From contig NZ_CP083740.1 of assembly GCF_020150455.1 (NCBI RefSeq), positions 4,712,001-4,776,000 on the forward strand: a stretch of DNA of 64,000 bases, read 5' to 3'. Shown here piece by piece: positions 1-8,259 of the stretch. Origin of the DNA: Bremerella sp. TYQ1 (lineage in GTDB: Bacteria > Planctomycetota > Planctomycetia > Pirellulales > Pirellulaceae). The stretch's first letter is position 1, and the number at the start of each line of letters is the position of its first letter. Under the pieces are notes generated by a model. It did not search any database. It had not been told where the DNA came from and saw nothing but the letters and a program-made list of their open reading frames with translations. The position numbers were made by a program, and so were the translations under genes.

Positions 1-144
1 TTGTAGGGCTTATAGGGAGTTCATCGGACACCCCGATCTCATGTCAAAAAGTTTCTTGACGAAATCGCAGATTTAGGTGCCTCGGTCCGACCATTTTTCG
101 ACCTATGCTTTCGATGAACTTTTCACTTGTCTTTTCTTCTCTGA

Positions 145-1050
145 ATGCCGATGACTTCCGACCGTCGAAATTCGATGCGCTTTTCGGTGGCCCCTTCGCG
201 GGTCAAAGCCCAGCTTCAGGTCGGTAGAGATACATTCAAAGCGGAATTGCTGGACGAATCGATGGCAGGTTTCGCCGTTGCCGTTCAAATCCCGCGAAGA
301 AAATTGGGCGAAAACGGTTTCGTGAGCGAGTCCGAATGCCCTTTCTTTGGCGAGATCGCTCGTCTCAGTATCGCCGGAAATAGCGAATACGAAGTCCAGA
401 TTATCAGCATTGTCCCCCGCGAGGACGAATCGGCCTCGGCAACGAAGTCACGCGTTTGTTTGCGTCTGGGGACACGTGTTGTTCGCGAGATCTACGAACG
501 TCATCGCAACTCACTGGGACGAAATCTCCGCCTGGTAACATCGCTGGTTTTGGCTCTCGGGATCTCGTTTTATTACAACGCGTCCGCGATTTCTGGACAG
601 TTTTCCCGGCTCATGCCATCGGCGGAAGTCGCTTGGGAAGACTTCGTTGAGCAGTTGAAGGACTTTCAGTCGGAGGAACGGACATGGCGAAAGGAAATTG
701 CTCATGCGTCCTCTCACGGCTTTGTCGTTCCAGAGACGGAGGAAATGACGAAGCTGATCCAGTTCTCAAAGTCACTACCGACGCTGCATCGTGTTGAAAA
801 AGTCATGCTTTTCCAGCAGGACAGTCCGTTTGTCAAACAACTGAATTTGTCGGCAGACCAACTTCTTGCGGTTCGCAAAATCGCATTAGAGGCTGGCGCG
901 GCGATGGAGCAGCTTTGGCAGCGTATGCAGCACGAAAAGGAAGCCTTTCAAGAGAATCTAACGGAGCTTCTCCTCGAGGTAGAAACACGCATCCTGGCGA
1001 ATCTTACGCCGGAACAAGCCAAAATGTGGATGCACGCTCAGTTTGGCTAG
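145..1050 (+). CDS. PilZ-domain membrane protein with Spy/CpxP-like C-terminal region
   Basis: The 301-residue product starts with a PilZ-like segment: an R8-x3-R12 pair and a D37-x-S39-x-x-G42 motif match the two c-di-GMP contact motifs of that family. One hydrophobic segment (about residues 121-141) follows. The remainder is helical and carries two LTxxQ-like motifs (LSADQ near 234, LTPEQ near 290), as in periplasmic Spy/CpxP-type proteins. The predicted layout is therefore a cytoplasmic c-di-GMP sensor joined through one membrane helix to a periplasmic helical domain. Both domain assignments are by eye; the PilZ call is the firmer one. ATG at 145 or in-frame ATG at 151 could be the start, and neither has a clear Shine-Dalgarno. 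The 144 bases before it show no gene. Confidence 0.7.
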   Translation: MPMTSDRRNSMRFSVAPSRVKAQLQVGRDTFKAELLDESMAGFAVAVQIPRRKLGENGFVSESECPFFGEIARLSIAGNSEYEVQIISIVPREDESASATKSRVCLRLGTRVVREIYERHRNSLGRNLRLVTSLVLALGISFYYNASAISGQFSRLMPSAEVAWEDFVEQLKDFQSEERTWRKEIAHASSHGFVVPETEEMTKLIQFSKSLPTLHRVEKVMLFQQDSPFVKQLNLSADQLLAVRKIALEAGAAMEQLWQRMQHEKEAFQENLTELLLEVETRILANLTPEQAKMWMHAQFG

Positions 1051-1211
1051 GCGGCTGCTAGCAGACTTGAGCTTCTCGCTTGGAAACAAGCCTGATCGTT
1101 GGAAATCTGTAACGGCTGGTAGGGATTGACCTGAATTGTTCAATTTTCCCGGATCTAAGGCCGATCAATCCTAGTGGACTCGCTTGTCATAGACACTTGG
1201 CGAGTGGCGCG

Positions 1212-1246
1212 TTTCCGTTCTCGGCTCCCGCTCCGAGAAACGGAAA
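1212..1246. repeat. inverted repeat, 13-bp stem with one bulge
   Basis: TTTCCGTTCTCGG pairs with CCGAGAAACGGAAA around an 8-base loop, with one bulged A. It lies about 160 bases after the PilZ gene and about 60 bases before the small lipoprotein start. No T-run follows on either strand, so it may be a weak terminator of the upstream gene or a 5'-UTR element of the downstream one. Confidence 0.5.
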
Positions 1247-1306
1247 ACGATTGACCCCCAAAAAATGACCCAACGCCGTGCCCGCTACAGCGCGAGGAAA
1301 GTCAAC

Positions 1307-1531
1307 ATGAATCGCTTGTTTTTCATTCTGGCAGCCGTGTGCCTTTTGGCGGGCAGTGGCTGCTGCCATCACCAAATCGGTGCGAGCCCTTGTAACAACC
1401 CAACGAGCGTGAGTGCTCCGCCACCAGCCGTTCAAGGTGGTGCAGGGTCTGCTCAAGTCACCTATCCGTATTACACCACACGTGGCCCACGAGACTTCCT
1501 CGATCCGGCTCCGTTTGACATCGGATACTAA
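1307..1531 (+). CDS. small secreted lipoprotein, hypothetical
   Basis: This 74-residue protein has a short hydrophobic signal followed by LLAGSGCCHH, so Cys19 or Cys20 is a candidate lipidation site. The mature part is about 55 residues, rich in Pro, Gly, Ser and Ala, with no recognised domain. An earlier in-frame ATG at 1265 would add 14 residues (basic overall) before the signal. The ATG at 1307 is preferred because GAGGAAA precedes it at good spacing and the signal peptide then begins normally (MNRLFF). It is monocistronic, with a strong terminator about 35 bases after the stop. Function unknown. Confidence 0.65.
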   Translation: MNRLFFILAAVCLLAGSGCCHHQIGASPCNNPTSVSAPPPAVQGGAGSAQVTYPYYTTRGPRDFLDPAPFDIGY

Positions 1532-1563
1532 GCGTTCGTCGCAACTTGGAACACGAAGACGCG

Positions 1564-1602
1564 AGTGCCGCTTCCTGGGAAACTGGGGGCGGCACTTTTT
1601 TT
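1564..1602 (+). terminator. rho-independent terminator
   Basis: AGTGCCGC pairs with GCGGCACT around a 17-base loop and runs directly into a T7 tract. It lies just after the small lipoprotein gene and separates it from tex. Confidence 0.85.
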
Positions 1603-1764
1603 GCGCGCTTATCAATTCGAGCGAAGCCTCAGACTGCGACGAAGCAGCTTGCGTAGCCCCTCAAGCTCCCCTGATTTGTGATCGAAAAACACCTGCGTGA
1701 GGTGTCCCGCAAAGATTCATGCAAAACGTACGTTAAATATGGGGTCCTATTTCCTCACTAATCC

Positions 1765-1793
1765 TTGACAACCGCCACCGGTGCCCCTATGTT
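1765..1793 (+). promoter_or_regulatory. sigma70-type promoter of tex
   Basis: A perfect TTGACA (1765-1770) is followed after 17 bases by TATGTT (1788-1793). Transcription would begin near 1800, which leaves a leader of about 100 bases before the ATG at 1901. It also rules out the upstream in-frame GTG at 1781, which lies inside the promoter. The rest of the 1532-1900 gap holds only the preceding terminator. Confidence 0.7.
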
Positions 1794-1900
1794 GCCGTGC
1801 TGGTATCATCGATATTCGATATCGCTTTAGTCAACCAGCATCTGCGCTTACGTCGATTTCTCTCGACGCGCAAGTTTGCGAAAGCTCCTCAGGCATCCAA

Positions 1901-4900
1901 ATGGATACGACGATCGTCACGGACCTTCAAGTTGTCGCCCGTGAAGTTGGTATTCCTCTCGAACAAGTACAGCGAACCGTCGAGCTGCTTGATGATGGGA
2001 ATACGGTTCCTTTCATCACCCGGTATCGTAAAGACGAGACCGGGGGGCTGGATGAGGAGCAGATTCGCGCGATTCAAAGCAGCAACACAACGCTGCGCCA
2101 ATTGAACGAGCGCAAGCGAACGATTCTCAAGTCGATTCAATCGCAAGAGAAGCTGACCGAGGCCCTTGCTGAGCAAATCAAGAAAGCTCAAACGCAAAAG
2201 CACCTCGAGGATCTGTATCTCCCCTTCAAGCCCAAGAAGCAGACGCTCGCAACGCAAGCCCGCGAACGAGGTTTGGAGCCGCTCGCATTGGAGGTGCTAG
2301 AGGACGCTGAAGCAGCGAAGGACTTGAAGTCGCGTGCGGAAGCATTCGTTGATGCGGAGAAGTCGCTCGCCGATACCGACGCCGTACTGCAAGGCGTTGG
2401 GTGTATCGTTGCCGAAGTCTTTTCTGAAAATGCCTTCTTGCGAGGGCGTTTGCGTAAGCTGTTTTGGAAGACTGGGCAACTGACAAGCACTCGCATCGAA
2501 AACGCGGGTCAGCCAGAGAAGAACGACTCGGACGACTCCGACAGCGAAGTGACCTCGGACGACGTTTCGGCTGAAGAATCGTCAGCGGAAAGCACCGATT
2601 CGGCTGAGTCGACCGCAACCGAATCGACCGAAGCTGCGTCGCAGGAAAAAAGCGAAGACAAGAAGGACGGCGACAAGAAAGAAGGTGGTAAAAAGCCAAC
2701 CATTCAGGAAATCCGCCGCGAGAAGCGAAAGCGTCAGAAAGAAAAAGAACGCGCCAAGAAGGACAAAGCGTTCCGAGACTATTACGACTACCACGAACCG
2801 GTCTCGAAGATCCCACCGCATCGCGTGTTGGCCATCAATCGTGGGGATCGTACGCGGTTCCTGAAAGTGCGAATCGATGTCGATGTCGACAAAATCGCTA
2901 AGACAGCCGAAGAAGTTGTCATTCCGGAAGGGCACTCGCACACCGACTATTTAAAGCAGTGCCTAAAGGACAGCCTCAATCGCTTGATCATTCCGAGCAT
3001 CGAACGAGAAATTCGTCGCGAGCTCACCGAGAAAGCCGAAACGCATGCGATCGAAGTCTTCGCTTGCAATCTGCGTAAGCTGTTGCTGCAGCCGCCTGTG
3101 CGTGGCAAGCGTGTTCTTGCCATCGATCCAGGTTTCCGAAGTGGATGCAAGCTGGTTGCCATCGACCCGTTCGGCAACGTGCTCGGAACCGGCGTCATCC
3201 ATCTGATCGGCCCTCAAGATCGTGTCGAAAAGAGTCGAACACGCATCGTCGAGATGATCAAGCAGTTCGATGCCGAGATTGTCGCCATTGGAAACGGAAC
3301 GGCTTGTCGCGAGACCGAGCAGATTGTCGCCAGTGCAATCGCGGATGAGCTGAAAGACCGTGATCTTTGCTACCTGATCGTAAATGAAGCTGGTGCGAGT
3401 GTTTACTCCACCAGTGAACTGGGACGCGAAGAGTTTCCTAAGTTCGACGCGACGATTCGGGGGACAATTAGCATCGGTCGCCGACTGCTCGATCCACTTT
3501 CGGAACTGGTGAAGATCAACCCATCGAACATCGGTGTCGGCCTTTATCAGCACGATGTCAAAGCAAAGCACCTGCGTGACTCGCTCGACGACGTTGTCGA
3601 GTCTTGCGTGAACTATGTCGGTGTCGACGTCAACACAGCGAGCCCTGCCCTGCTGAGCTACGTCTCTGGTCTCAATCAGCTGACGGCTCGACGTATTTAC
3701 GAGCATCGCCAGGCGAAAGGCCCGTTTCGGTCGCGAGAAGAGATCCGCGAAGTCGCCGGGATTGGCGAAGCAACGTTTGTCCAAGCCGCAGGTTTTCTGA
3801 AGGTTGTGCCTGCCGAGAATCCACTTGATGCGACTTGGATTCACCCGGAAAGCTACGAAGTTGCCACGAAGCTGCTCGACAAGCTTGGCTGCTCGCTGAC
3901 CGAAGTTTTATCGACGGTCCCTTCGCCGCCACCCAAAGTCGAGAAGCCCAAGCAGTTCGGTTTGAGCCCGGAAGAAATCACGGCTGAAGCACCAGCCGAT
4001 ATGCAGGAAGCAGAAACGGAAGTTGTCGAGGCAGTCGCTTCGGCATCGACGACGGCGGAAACCAATTCGTCTCCTGCTGAAGAAGCGGCGACGGCAGAAG
4101 CTCCTGCGGCATCGGAAGAAACGCCCGCTGCTCCAATCGAGCCGCCTGTGCCGCAAGAAGGTACAAGCGAAACCAACGGCGAGGCCCCTGCTGCGGCAAG
4201 TGAAGAAGAAGTTCCCGCTCCGCAGCCAGCCCCGGCCGAGATTGCTGCTTCGGATGAAAACCACAAGCAGTTGCTCGCAAAGATTGCCTCTGCCGACATC
4301 GATAAGCTGGCGGAAGAACTGAATATCGGTGTTCACTTGGCCCGCGACATCACCGGCGCGTTGTCTCGTCCCGGTCGTGACCCACGTGCCGACTTCCCAC
4401 CACCGCTGTTCCGTCGCGGCGTGTTGAAGCTGGAAGACCTGGAACCTGGCATGGAGATGATGGGCACGGTGCTCAACGTCGTCGACTTTGGAGCATTCGT
4501 CGACATCGGTCTGCACGACAGCGGTATGGTGCATATCAGCCGCTTGGCCGATCGCTACGTTGCCGATCCGCACGAAGTCGTCAGTGTCGGTGATGTGATT
4601 CGTGTTTGGGTGATCGAGATCGATCGCGAACGACGTAGGGTCTCGCTGACGGCGATCGATCCCGCGATTCAACCGGCCGAGAAGAAGGAAAAGCCGCAAA
4701 GTCGTGGAAACCGACCTCCTCGCGGAGATCGTCCACAGCGTCCCAAAGGCAAAGCTGGAAACAAGCCGCACGGCGGTGGTCACGGCAAAGGGAAGCATGG
4801 CGGTAAGCCACGCAATGTGGAACGTCGCGCCAAGCCGAAGCCTTCCAAGCCAATTACCGATGCGATGAAGGAAGGCAAGGAACCGCTTCGTTCCTTTGGC

Positions 4901-4957
4901 GATCTGCAGCAGTTTTTCGACATGCAGAAAGACGGCAAAAAGAAGCCGAAGAAGTAG
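1901..4957 (+). CDS. tex: Tex family RNA-binding transcription accessory protein
   Basis: Tex proteins bind nucleic acid and associate with transcription. The order here is the N-terminal Tex helical region (TRYRKDETGGLDEEQ is typical), a YqgF/RNase H-like domain (about 403-510, beginning RVLAIDPGFRSGCK), helix-hairpin-helix repeats (about 583-633) and an S1 RNA-binding domain (about 850-920). At 1018 residues it is much longer than the usual 720-790. The excess lies in three places: an acidic Ser/Glu/Lys-rich insert (about 205-287), an Ala/Glu/Pro-rich linker (about 673-787) between the HhH and S1 domains, and a Lys/Arg/Gly-rich tail (about 927-1018). The start was chosen from family alignment and the promoter position. 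It is transcribed alone. Confidence 0.93.
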   Translation: MDTTIVTDLQVVAREVGIPLEQVQRTVELLDDGNTVPFITRYRKDETGGLDEEQIRAIQSSNTTLRQLNERKRTILKSIQSQEKLTEALAEQIKKAQTQKHLEDLYLPFKPKKQTLATQARERGLEPLALEVLEDAEAAKDLKSRAEAFVDAEKSLADTDAVLQGVGCIVAEVFSENAFLRGRLRKLFWKTGQLTSTRIENAGQPEKNDSDDSDSEVTSDDVSAEESSAESTDSAESTATESTEAASQEKSEDKKDGDKKEGGKKPTIQEIRREKRKRQKEKERAKKDKAFRDYYDYHEPVSKIPPHRVLAINRGDRTRFLKVRIDVDVDKIAKTAEEVVIPEGHSHTDYLKQCLKDSLNRLIIPSIEREIRRELTEKAETHAIEVFACNLRKLLLQPPVRGKRVLAIDPGFRSGCKLVAIDPFGNVLGTGVIHLIGPQDRVEKSRTRIVEMIKQFDAEIVAIGNGTACRETEQIVASAIADELKDRDLCYLIVNEAGASVYSTSELGREEFPKFDATIRGTISIGRRLLDPLSELVKINPSNIGVGLYQHDVKAKHLRDSLDDVVESCVNYVGVDVNTASPALLSYVSGLNQLTARRIYEHRQAKGPFRSREEIREVAGIGEATFVQAAGFLKVVPAENPLDATWIHPESYEVATKLLDKLGCSLTEVLSTVPSPPPKVEKPKQFGLSPEEITAEAPADMQEAETEVVEAVASASTTAETNSSPAEEAATAEAPAASEETPAAPIEPPVPQEGTSETNGEAPAAASEEEVPAPQPAPAEIAASDENHKQLLAKIASADIDKLAEELNIGVHLARDITGALSRPGRDPRADFPPPLFRRGVLKLEDLEPGMEMMGTVLNVVDFGAFVDIGLHDSGMVHISRLADRYVADPHEVVSVGDVIRVWVIEIDRERRRVSLTAIDPAIQPAEKKEKPQSRGNRPPRGDRPQRPKGKAGNKPHGGGHGKGKHGGKPRNVERRAKPKPSKPITDAMKEGKEPLRSFGDLQQFFDMQKDGKKKPKK

Positions 4958-5117
4958 CATTCCTGGTCCAGCTTTCCCCGTGCGAGTCGCTCAGGCGTAA
5001 AGGGAAAGCTGGCGTTGGCCAACGTTCAAGTTCTAGGCGTGGTTTTTCCCAACGCTGGAAAGCGTCATAATGGGATGTTCTTGTGTCCACGTCTTGTGCC
5101 AGGTAAAAGAGTCACGT

Positions 5118-5600
5118 ATGTCCGACTTTGAAGATCGACTGAAACGCGCTATCGAACGCGGAGAAAAGCGAAGCGAATCGAAACGTCGCGCTGCGCACGA
5201 AGCGGCGATGTCCGAAGAAGAGTGCCGCGAACTGCACAGTCGACTACGCCTGAAGATCTCGGATTATATCGAAGATTGCCTTCAGAAGTTACCAAATCAC
5301 TTTCCAGGATTTCAGTACGAAACGCTCTTCGGCGATCAAGGATGGGGCGGCGCTTGCGTGCGTGACGACTTGGATCTGACCGGCGGAAAGCGGCGGAATC
5401 TGTACAGTCGCTTGGAACTCTCGGTGAAGCCCTACTCTTCAGTCCGCGTTCTGGAACTGGCCGCCAAAGGGATGATTCGAAACAAAGAGCTTTTCAATCG
5501 AACCCACTTCGAGAAGCTAAGCGAAGTCAACGAAGCAGACTTTCGCGATCTGATCGACGTTTGGATCGTAGAGTACGCCGAGCAGTACTCTGCAACGTAA
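5118..5600 (+). CDS. conserved hypothetical protein
   Basis: A 160-residue soluble protein with no signal peptide or membrane segment. The N-terminal 50 residues are highly charged and probably helical. The remainder is mixed, with a Gly/Trp patch (DQGWGGAC) and a basic TGGKRRNLYSR stretch. I recognise no family. The ATG at 5118 has AGGTAAAAGAG upstream and begins a sensible cytoplasmic N-terminus, whereas the longer reading from 5070 adds a Cys-rich stretch without a ribosome site. It lies 160 bases after tex on the same strand. Confidence 0.6.
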   Translation: MSDFEDRLKRAIERGEKRSESKRRAAHEAAMSEEECRELHSRLRLKISDYIEDCLQKLPNHFPGFQYETLFGDQGWGGACVRDDLDLTGGKRRNLYSRLELSVKPYSSVRVLELAAKGMIRNKELFNRTHFEKLSEVNEADFRDLIDVWIVEYAEQYSAT

Positions 5601-5682
5601 GTACCGGTCCGTTCTTTGTGCGGAAGCTATTGGTGGGCTATCCTGAAGGAAATGTTTCGCGTTCGTTTTGCGGAGTCTTTCC

Positions 5683-6447
5683 ATGCATTGGTTGCTTGTT
5701 GCCACGCTTCTTGTTGGGGCAGAGTCAGGCAAGGAGAAAACGCCTGATCCCGTCAGTGCTTATTACCAGCAAAGTATTCGTGGCTGGGATCTCTACATTC
5801 ATAAGTCGCTATTGCGCGAAGATAAAGAGACCGGTAATGCGGTTCTCGAGTTAGTCGATTTTCAGCTATACGACATCCAAAGAAGACTCCCTGAGCAAGC
5901 TGTCGCGGCCCTGCAGAAGATCCCAATTTGGATCGAAAGTGACAATACCAGGGCAAACCCTTGCGCGTGTTACCATGTTTCTGGCGATTGGCTCAGTGAG
6001 AACGGCTTTCTTCGCGAAAAAGAAAAGGGAGTCGAGATCACAAGTGCCAAGACGTTTCTCGAATGGACCAAAGAGCAACCGTTCATGCTGCTTCACGAAC
6101 TTTCGCACGGGTACCATGATTTGGTCCTTGGCTACGATGATGCTCGCGTGATCGAAGCGTTTCAGCGTGCGAAGAAATCAGGCCGCTACAAGGAAGTGCT
6201 GCATATCGATGGAACGAAGAAAAAGCATTACGCCATCGAAGACGAGAAAGAGTATTTCGGCGAATTGACCGAGGCGTTCTTTGGGACGAACGATTTCTAC
6301 CCGTTCGTAGTTTCGGAGCTAAAACAGCACGATCCCGAAGGTTACCGCCTGATTGAAATGCTTTGGAATGAATCGTCGAAGAAAGAATCATCGAAGCAAA
6401 GTAACGCTGCAGGCAAAGACGCCGGCGAGAAAAACTCCGCAGAGTAG
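5683..6447 (+). CDS. secreted zinc metallopeptidase-like protein (anthrax lethal factor-like zincin fold)
   Basis: This 254-residue protein has a short signal peptide (MHWLLVATLLVGAES) and the zincin motif HELSHGYHD, giving H138, E139 and H142. A downstream EYFGELTEAFFG supplies the likely third metal ligand (Glu). That spacing, together with FYPF after it, resembles the catalytic domain of anthrax-toxin-lethal-factor-type peptidases that occurs widely in bacterial secreted proteins. The substrate is unknown. ATG 5683 is preferred over the upstream TTG 5668 because GGAG sits 7 bases before it. The last 25 residues are Ser/Lys/Glu-rich. Confidence 0.7.
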   Translation: MHWLLVATLLVGAESGKEKTPDPVSAYYQQSIRGWDLYIHKSLLREDKETGNAVLELVDFQLYDIQRRLPEQAVAALQKIPIWIESDNTRANPCACYHVSGDWLSENGFLREKEKGVEITSAKTFLEWTKEQPFMLLHELSHGYHDLVLGYDDARVIEAFQRAKKSGRYKEVLHIDGTKKKHYAIEDEKEYFGELTEAFFGTNDFYPFVVSELKQHDPEGYRLIEMLWNESSKKESSKQSNAAGKDAGEKNSAE

Positions 6448-6464
6448 TCGTGATCCGCGGGAGA

Positions 6465-6839
6465 TCATGTCGGCTTATCGTTGCGGCGAAAGTACCATCG
6501 GACGATACGTTGTCCAAAGCGAATAATGGGTGCTCGAAATGCAACGAGCAGGCATCCGAGTGCGGCACCGATGAGAATCAGCCCCAGATCGCGATGAAAC
6601 AGGACGAGAACGAGTGCCCAAACTGCCAGGGCAATCGACCACCACCAGGGAAAATTCTTCACGTAAAGAGCAGCCAGCAACGTTGCCGCTCCGACAAAGG
6701 TGCCAGCGAAAACCGGAAACAGAAACGCACCCAGGGCGGCAGCTTGATCGAGGGCAATTCCCACGATAGGAATGACCAACATCAAGCCGAGTAGCGTCAG
6801 CCAGCCCCATGCGGCCCAGGAGACCTTTTTCTCGGCCAT
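6465..6839 (-). CDS. small integral membrane protein, hypothetical
   Basis: A 124-residue protein with about four hydrophobic helices (residues 10-30, 35-58, 66-82 and 85-103) and a basic C-terminus (RFGQRIVRWYFRRNDK) that should face the cytoplasm by the positive-inside rule. A strong GGAGGGAG lies just before the ATG. It converges with the zincin gene, with 17 bases between the stops. No family recognised. Confidence 0.65.
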   Translation of the reverse strand: MAEKKVSWAAWGWLTLLGLMLVIPIVGIALDQAAALGAFLFPVFAGTFVGAATLLAALYVKNFPWWWSIALAVWALVLVLFHRDLGLILIGAALGCLLVAFRAPIIRFGQRIVRWYFRRNDKPT

Positions 6840-6930
6840 TGGCTCCCTCCGCGCAGAAGCTGAGACAGGCAGACCCCCCGTGCATATTTCCCTTCGGGAG
6901 GCCCAAACTCATGGCGTCGGAGCTACTGGT

Positions 6931-7209
6931 TTAGCCGAACTTCATCGTACGCGCTTCACGCACGGCACGTGCTGCGTTATCTGCGAAGTTGTCGATCTGG
7001 TTCAAACCTCGCAGCAGCATCGCGTGGCCGTCGATGACGACTTCGTCGATATCGCCGTCATCCAGCGTACGAGCCAGCTGCGAAATACGCCCGGCTTGCT
7101 CACGCAGACGCTCGACAACGTTGCTCATTCGGTCGCTGTCGTATGGCTCTTTACGAGGGACACGTTTGTTGGCGTCAGCGGTCGACGTTTTTGCCTTCTT
7201 TTTTGCCAT
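6931..7209 (-). CDS. small conserved hypothetical protein, basic N-terminus
   Basis: A 92-residue protein that begins with a Lys/Arg-rich stretch (MAKKKAKTSTADANKR) and continues as a probable helical domain (MSNVVERLREQAGRISQLAR, then NQIDNFADNAARAVREARTM). The basic start suggests nucleic-acid contact, but that is inference. The in-frame codon upstream at 7290 adds 27 residues of poor composition. ATG 7209 is preferred, with AAGAAGAA before it. Function unknown. Confidence 0.55.
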   Translation of the reverse strand: MAKKKAKTSTADANKRVPRKEPYDSDRMSNVVERLREQAGRISQLARTLDDGDIDEVVIDGHAMLLRGLNQIDNFADNAARAVREARTMKFG

Positions 7210-7574
7210 AGTTCTTCTTATTAATGCGTAAGGGTGTAAACAAGCGGAGGTTATCAGAGCCTCATCAACTTGTAAAGTATTTAGTACCAATTGATCAAAG
7301 CACAGTCAACTTTATATTGGAAAATCTTCTGATATCGCGGAATTTCGTGCGGGGAAGTGGAAACGCGATACATAAAAGCGCAGGTTCCTCCGGCAAAGCT
7401 CTCAATCGCTATGATCAGCGTAATCGATTCCGTTGATCGAAGATGAACCAATTCCGGCCACGAACTGTTCATATAACTTCATCGATTCCTCCCATTTAGT
7501 GGTCGTAAGCTAGATTTAGTCGCACCCCGGATCGTTTGGGGGGCCTGGCAGAATGGACAGGGAAACGAAACACC
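7210..7574. other. 365-base gap between divergent genes, no gene seen
   Basis: The gap separates the divergent small basic protein gene and cheD. It is AT-rich near 7270-7340. It must hold promoters for both flanking genes, but I see no convincing -35/-10 pair. Two short open frames inside it lack ribosome sites and protein-like composition. Confidence 0.5.
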
Positions 7575-8063
7575 ATGGCGACTGCGAACCTCAGCAAAAG
7601 TTCCATCCGCGTCCCAATGGCCGGGATTGTCGTCTCTTCGGCACCCTCGCTGTTGGAAACACTGCTTGGTAGCTGCGTCGGGGTATGTCTCTGGTGCCGT
7701 GAAACTCAGCAAGGGGCCCTTGCTCATACGATGCTGAGCGAGAGCAAAGGATGCACCAAGCAGCCAGGTCGCTTCGTCGACACGGCCATCCCGCAAATGC
7801 TGGATCAATTGGCTCGCAACGGAGCTCGTCGTCGCGCGATCGTGGCGAAGCTGTGTGGCGGCGCAAACATGTTCAAAACGGCCAGCACGGCCCACGAAGT
7901 CGGGCGTAAGAACATCGAGAAGGCCTGCGAGCTTCTACAGCAGCAGAAGATTCCTATTCTGGCACAGCATGTCGGGGGATCGAGCGGCCGGGTCATCTAT
8001 TTCGACCTGGAATCTGGCGAGATTAGAGTCAAAGTTGGACGAGATTTCGTTGCAACTATCTAA
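7575..8063 (+). CDS. cheD: chemoreceptor glutamine deamidase CheD
   Basis: CheD deamidates specific glutamines on chemoreceptors and, in Bacillus, partners with the phosphatase CheC. This 162-residue protein has the family core LGSCVGVCLW with catalytic Cys34 and GALAHTML with His51. The 17-residue Cys-His spacing is that of characterised CheD proteins. KLCGGANMF and HVGGSSGRVIYFDLESG match the remaining conserved blocks. ATG 7575 is preceded by GGGAAA. No other chemotaxis gene is in the window, so it is an orphan here; the partners are presumably encoded elsewhere. Confidence 0.9.
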   Translation: MATANLSKSSIRVPMAGIVVSSAPSLLETLLGSCVGVCLWCRETQQGALAHTMLSESKGCTKQPGRFVDTAIPQMLDQLARNGARRRAIVAKLCGGANMFKTASTAHEVGRKNIEKACELLQQQKIPILAQHVGGSSGRVIYFDLESGEIRVKVGRDFVATI

Positions 8064-8158
8064 AGGTTTCAACTGCTTTTGATGTGGTTTCTCTTTTCGA
8101 CCTACCAAGCTTAGACGGCGATAACGGTTTTGAGGGGTCAAAAATATTGTTTCGTCTA

Positions 8159-8188
8159 TTGACAAAGTGTATCGGTACAACTTAGTTT
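8159..8188 (+). promoter_or_regulatory. possible sigma70-type promoter of DUF1559 gene 1
   Basis: A perfect TTGACA (8159-8164) is followed after 18 bases by TAGTTT (8183-8188), a weak -10. The leader would be about 65 bases, ending in the GAGGGGAAG ribosome site of the gene at 8260. Confidence 0.4.
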
Positions 8189-8259
8189 TTGAGTATTCAA
8201 AATGATGTTGTCGACGCATAGAAAATCTTGGTGCGGATATTGAAAGTATCGAGGGGAAG

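Noticed and set aside
1781..1900. N-terminal extension of Tex from GTG 1781
   Set aside because: The GTG lies between the -35 and -10 boxes of a strong promoter, and the extra residues are not found in the Tex family.
7224..7472. Short frames on both strands in the gap before cheD
   Set aside because: No ribosome sites and no protein-like composition; they overlap each other on opposite strands.
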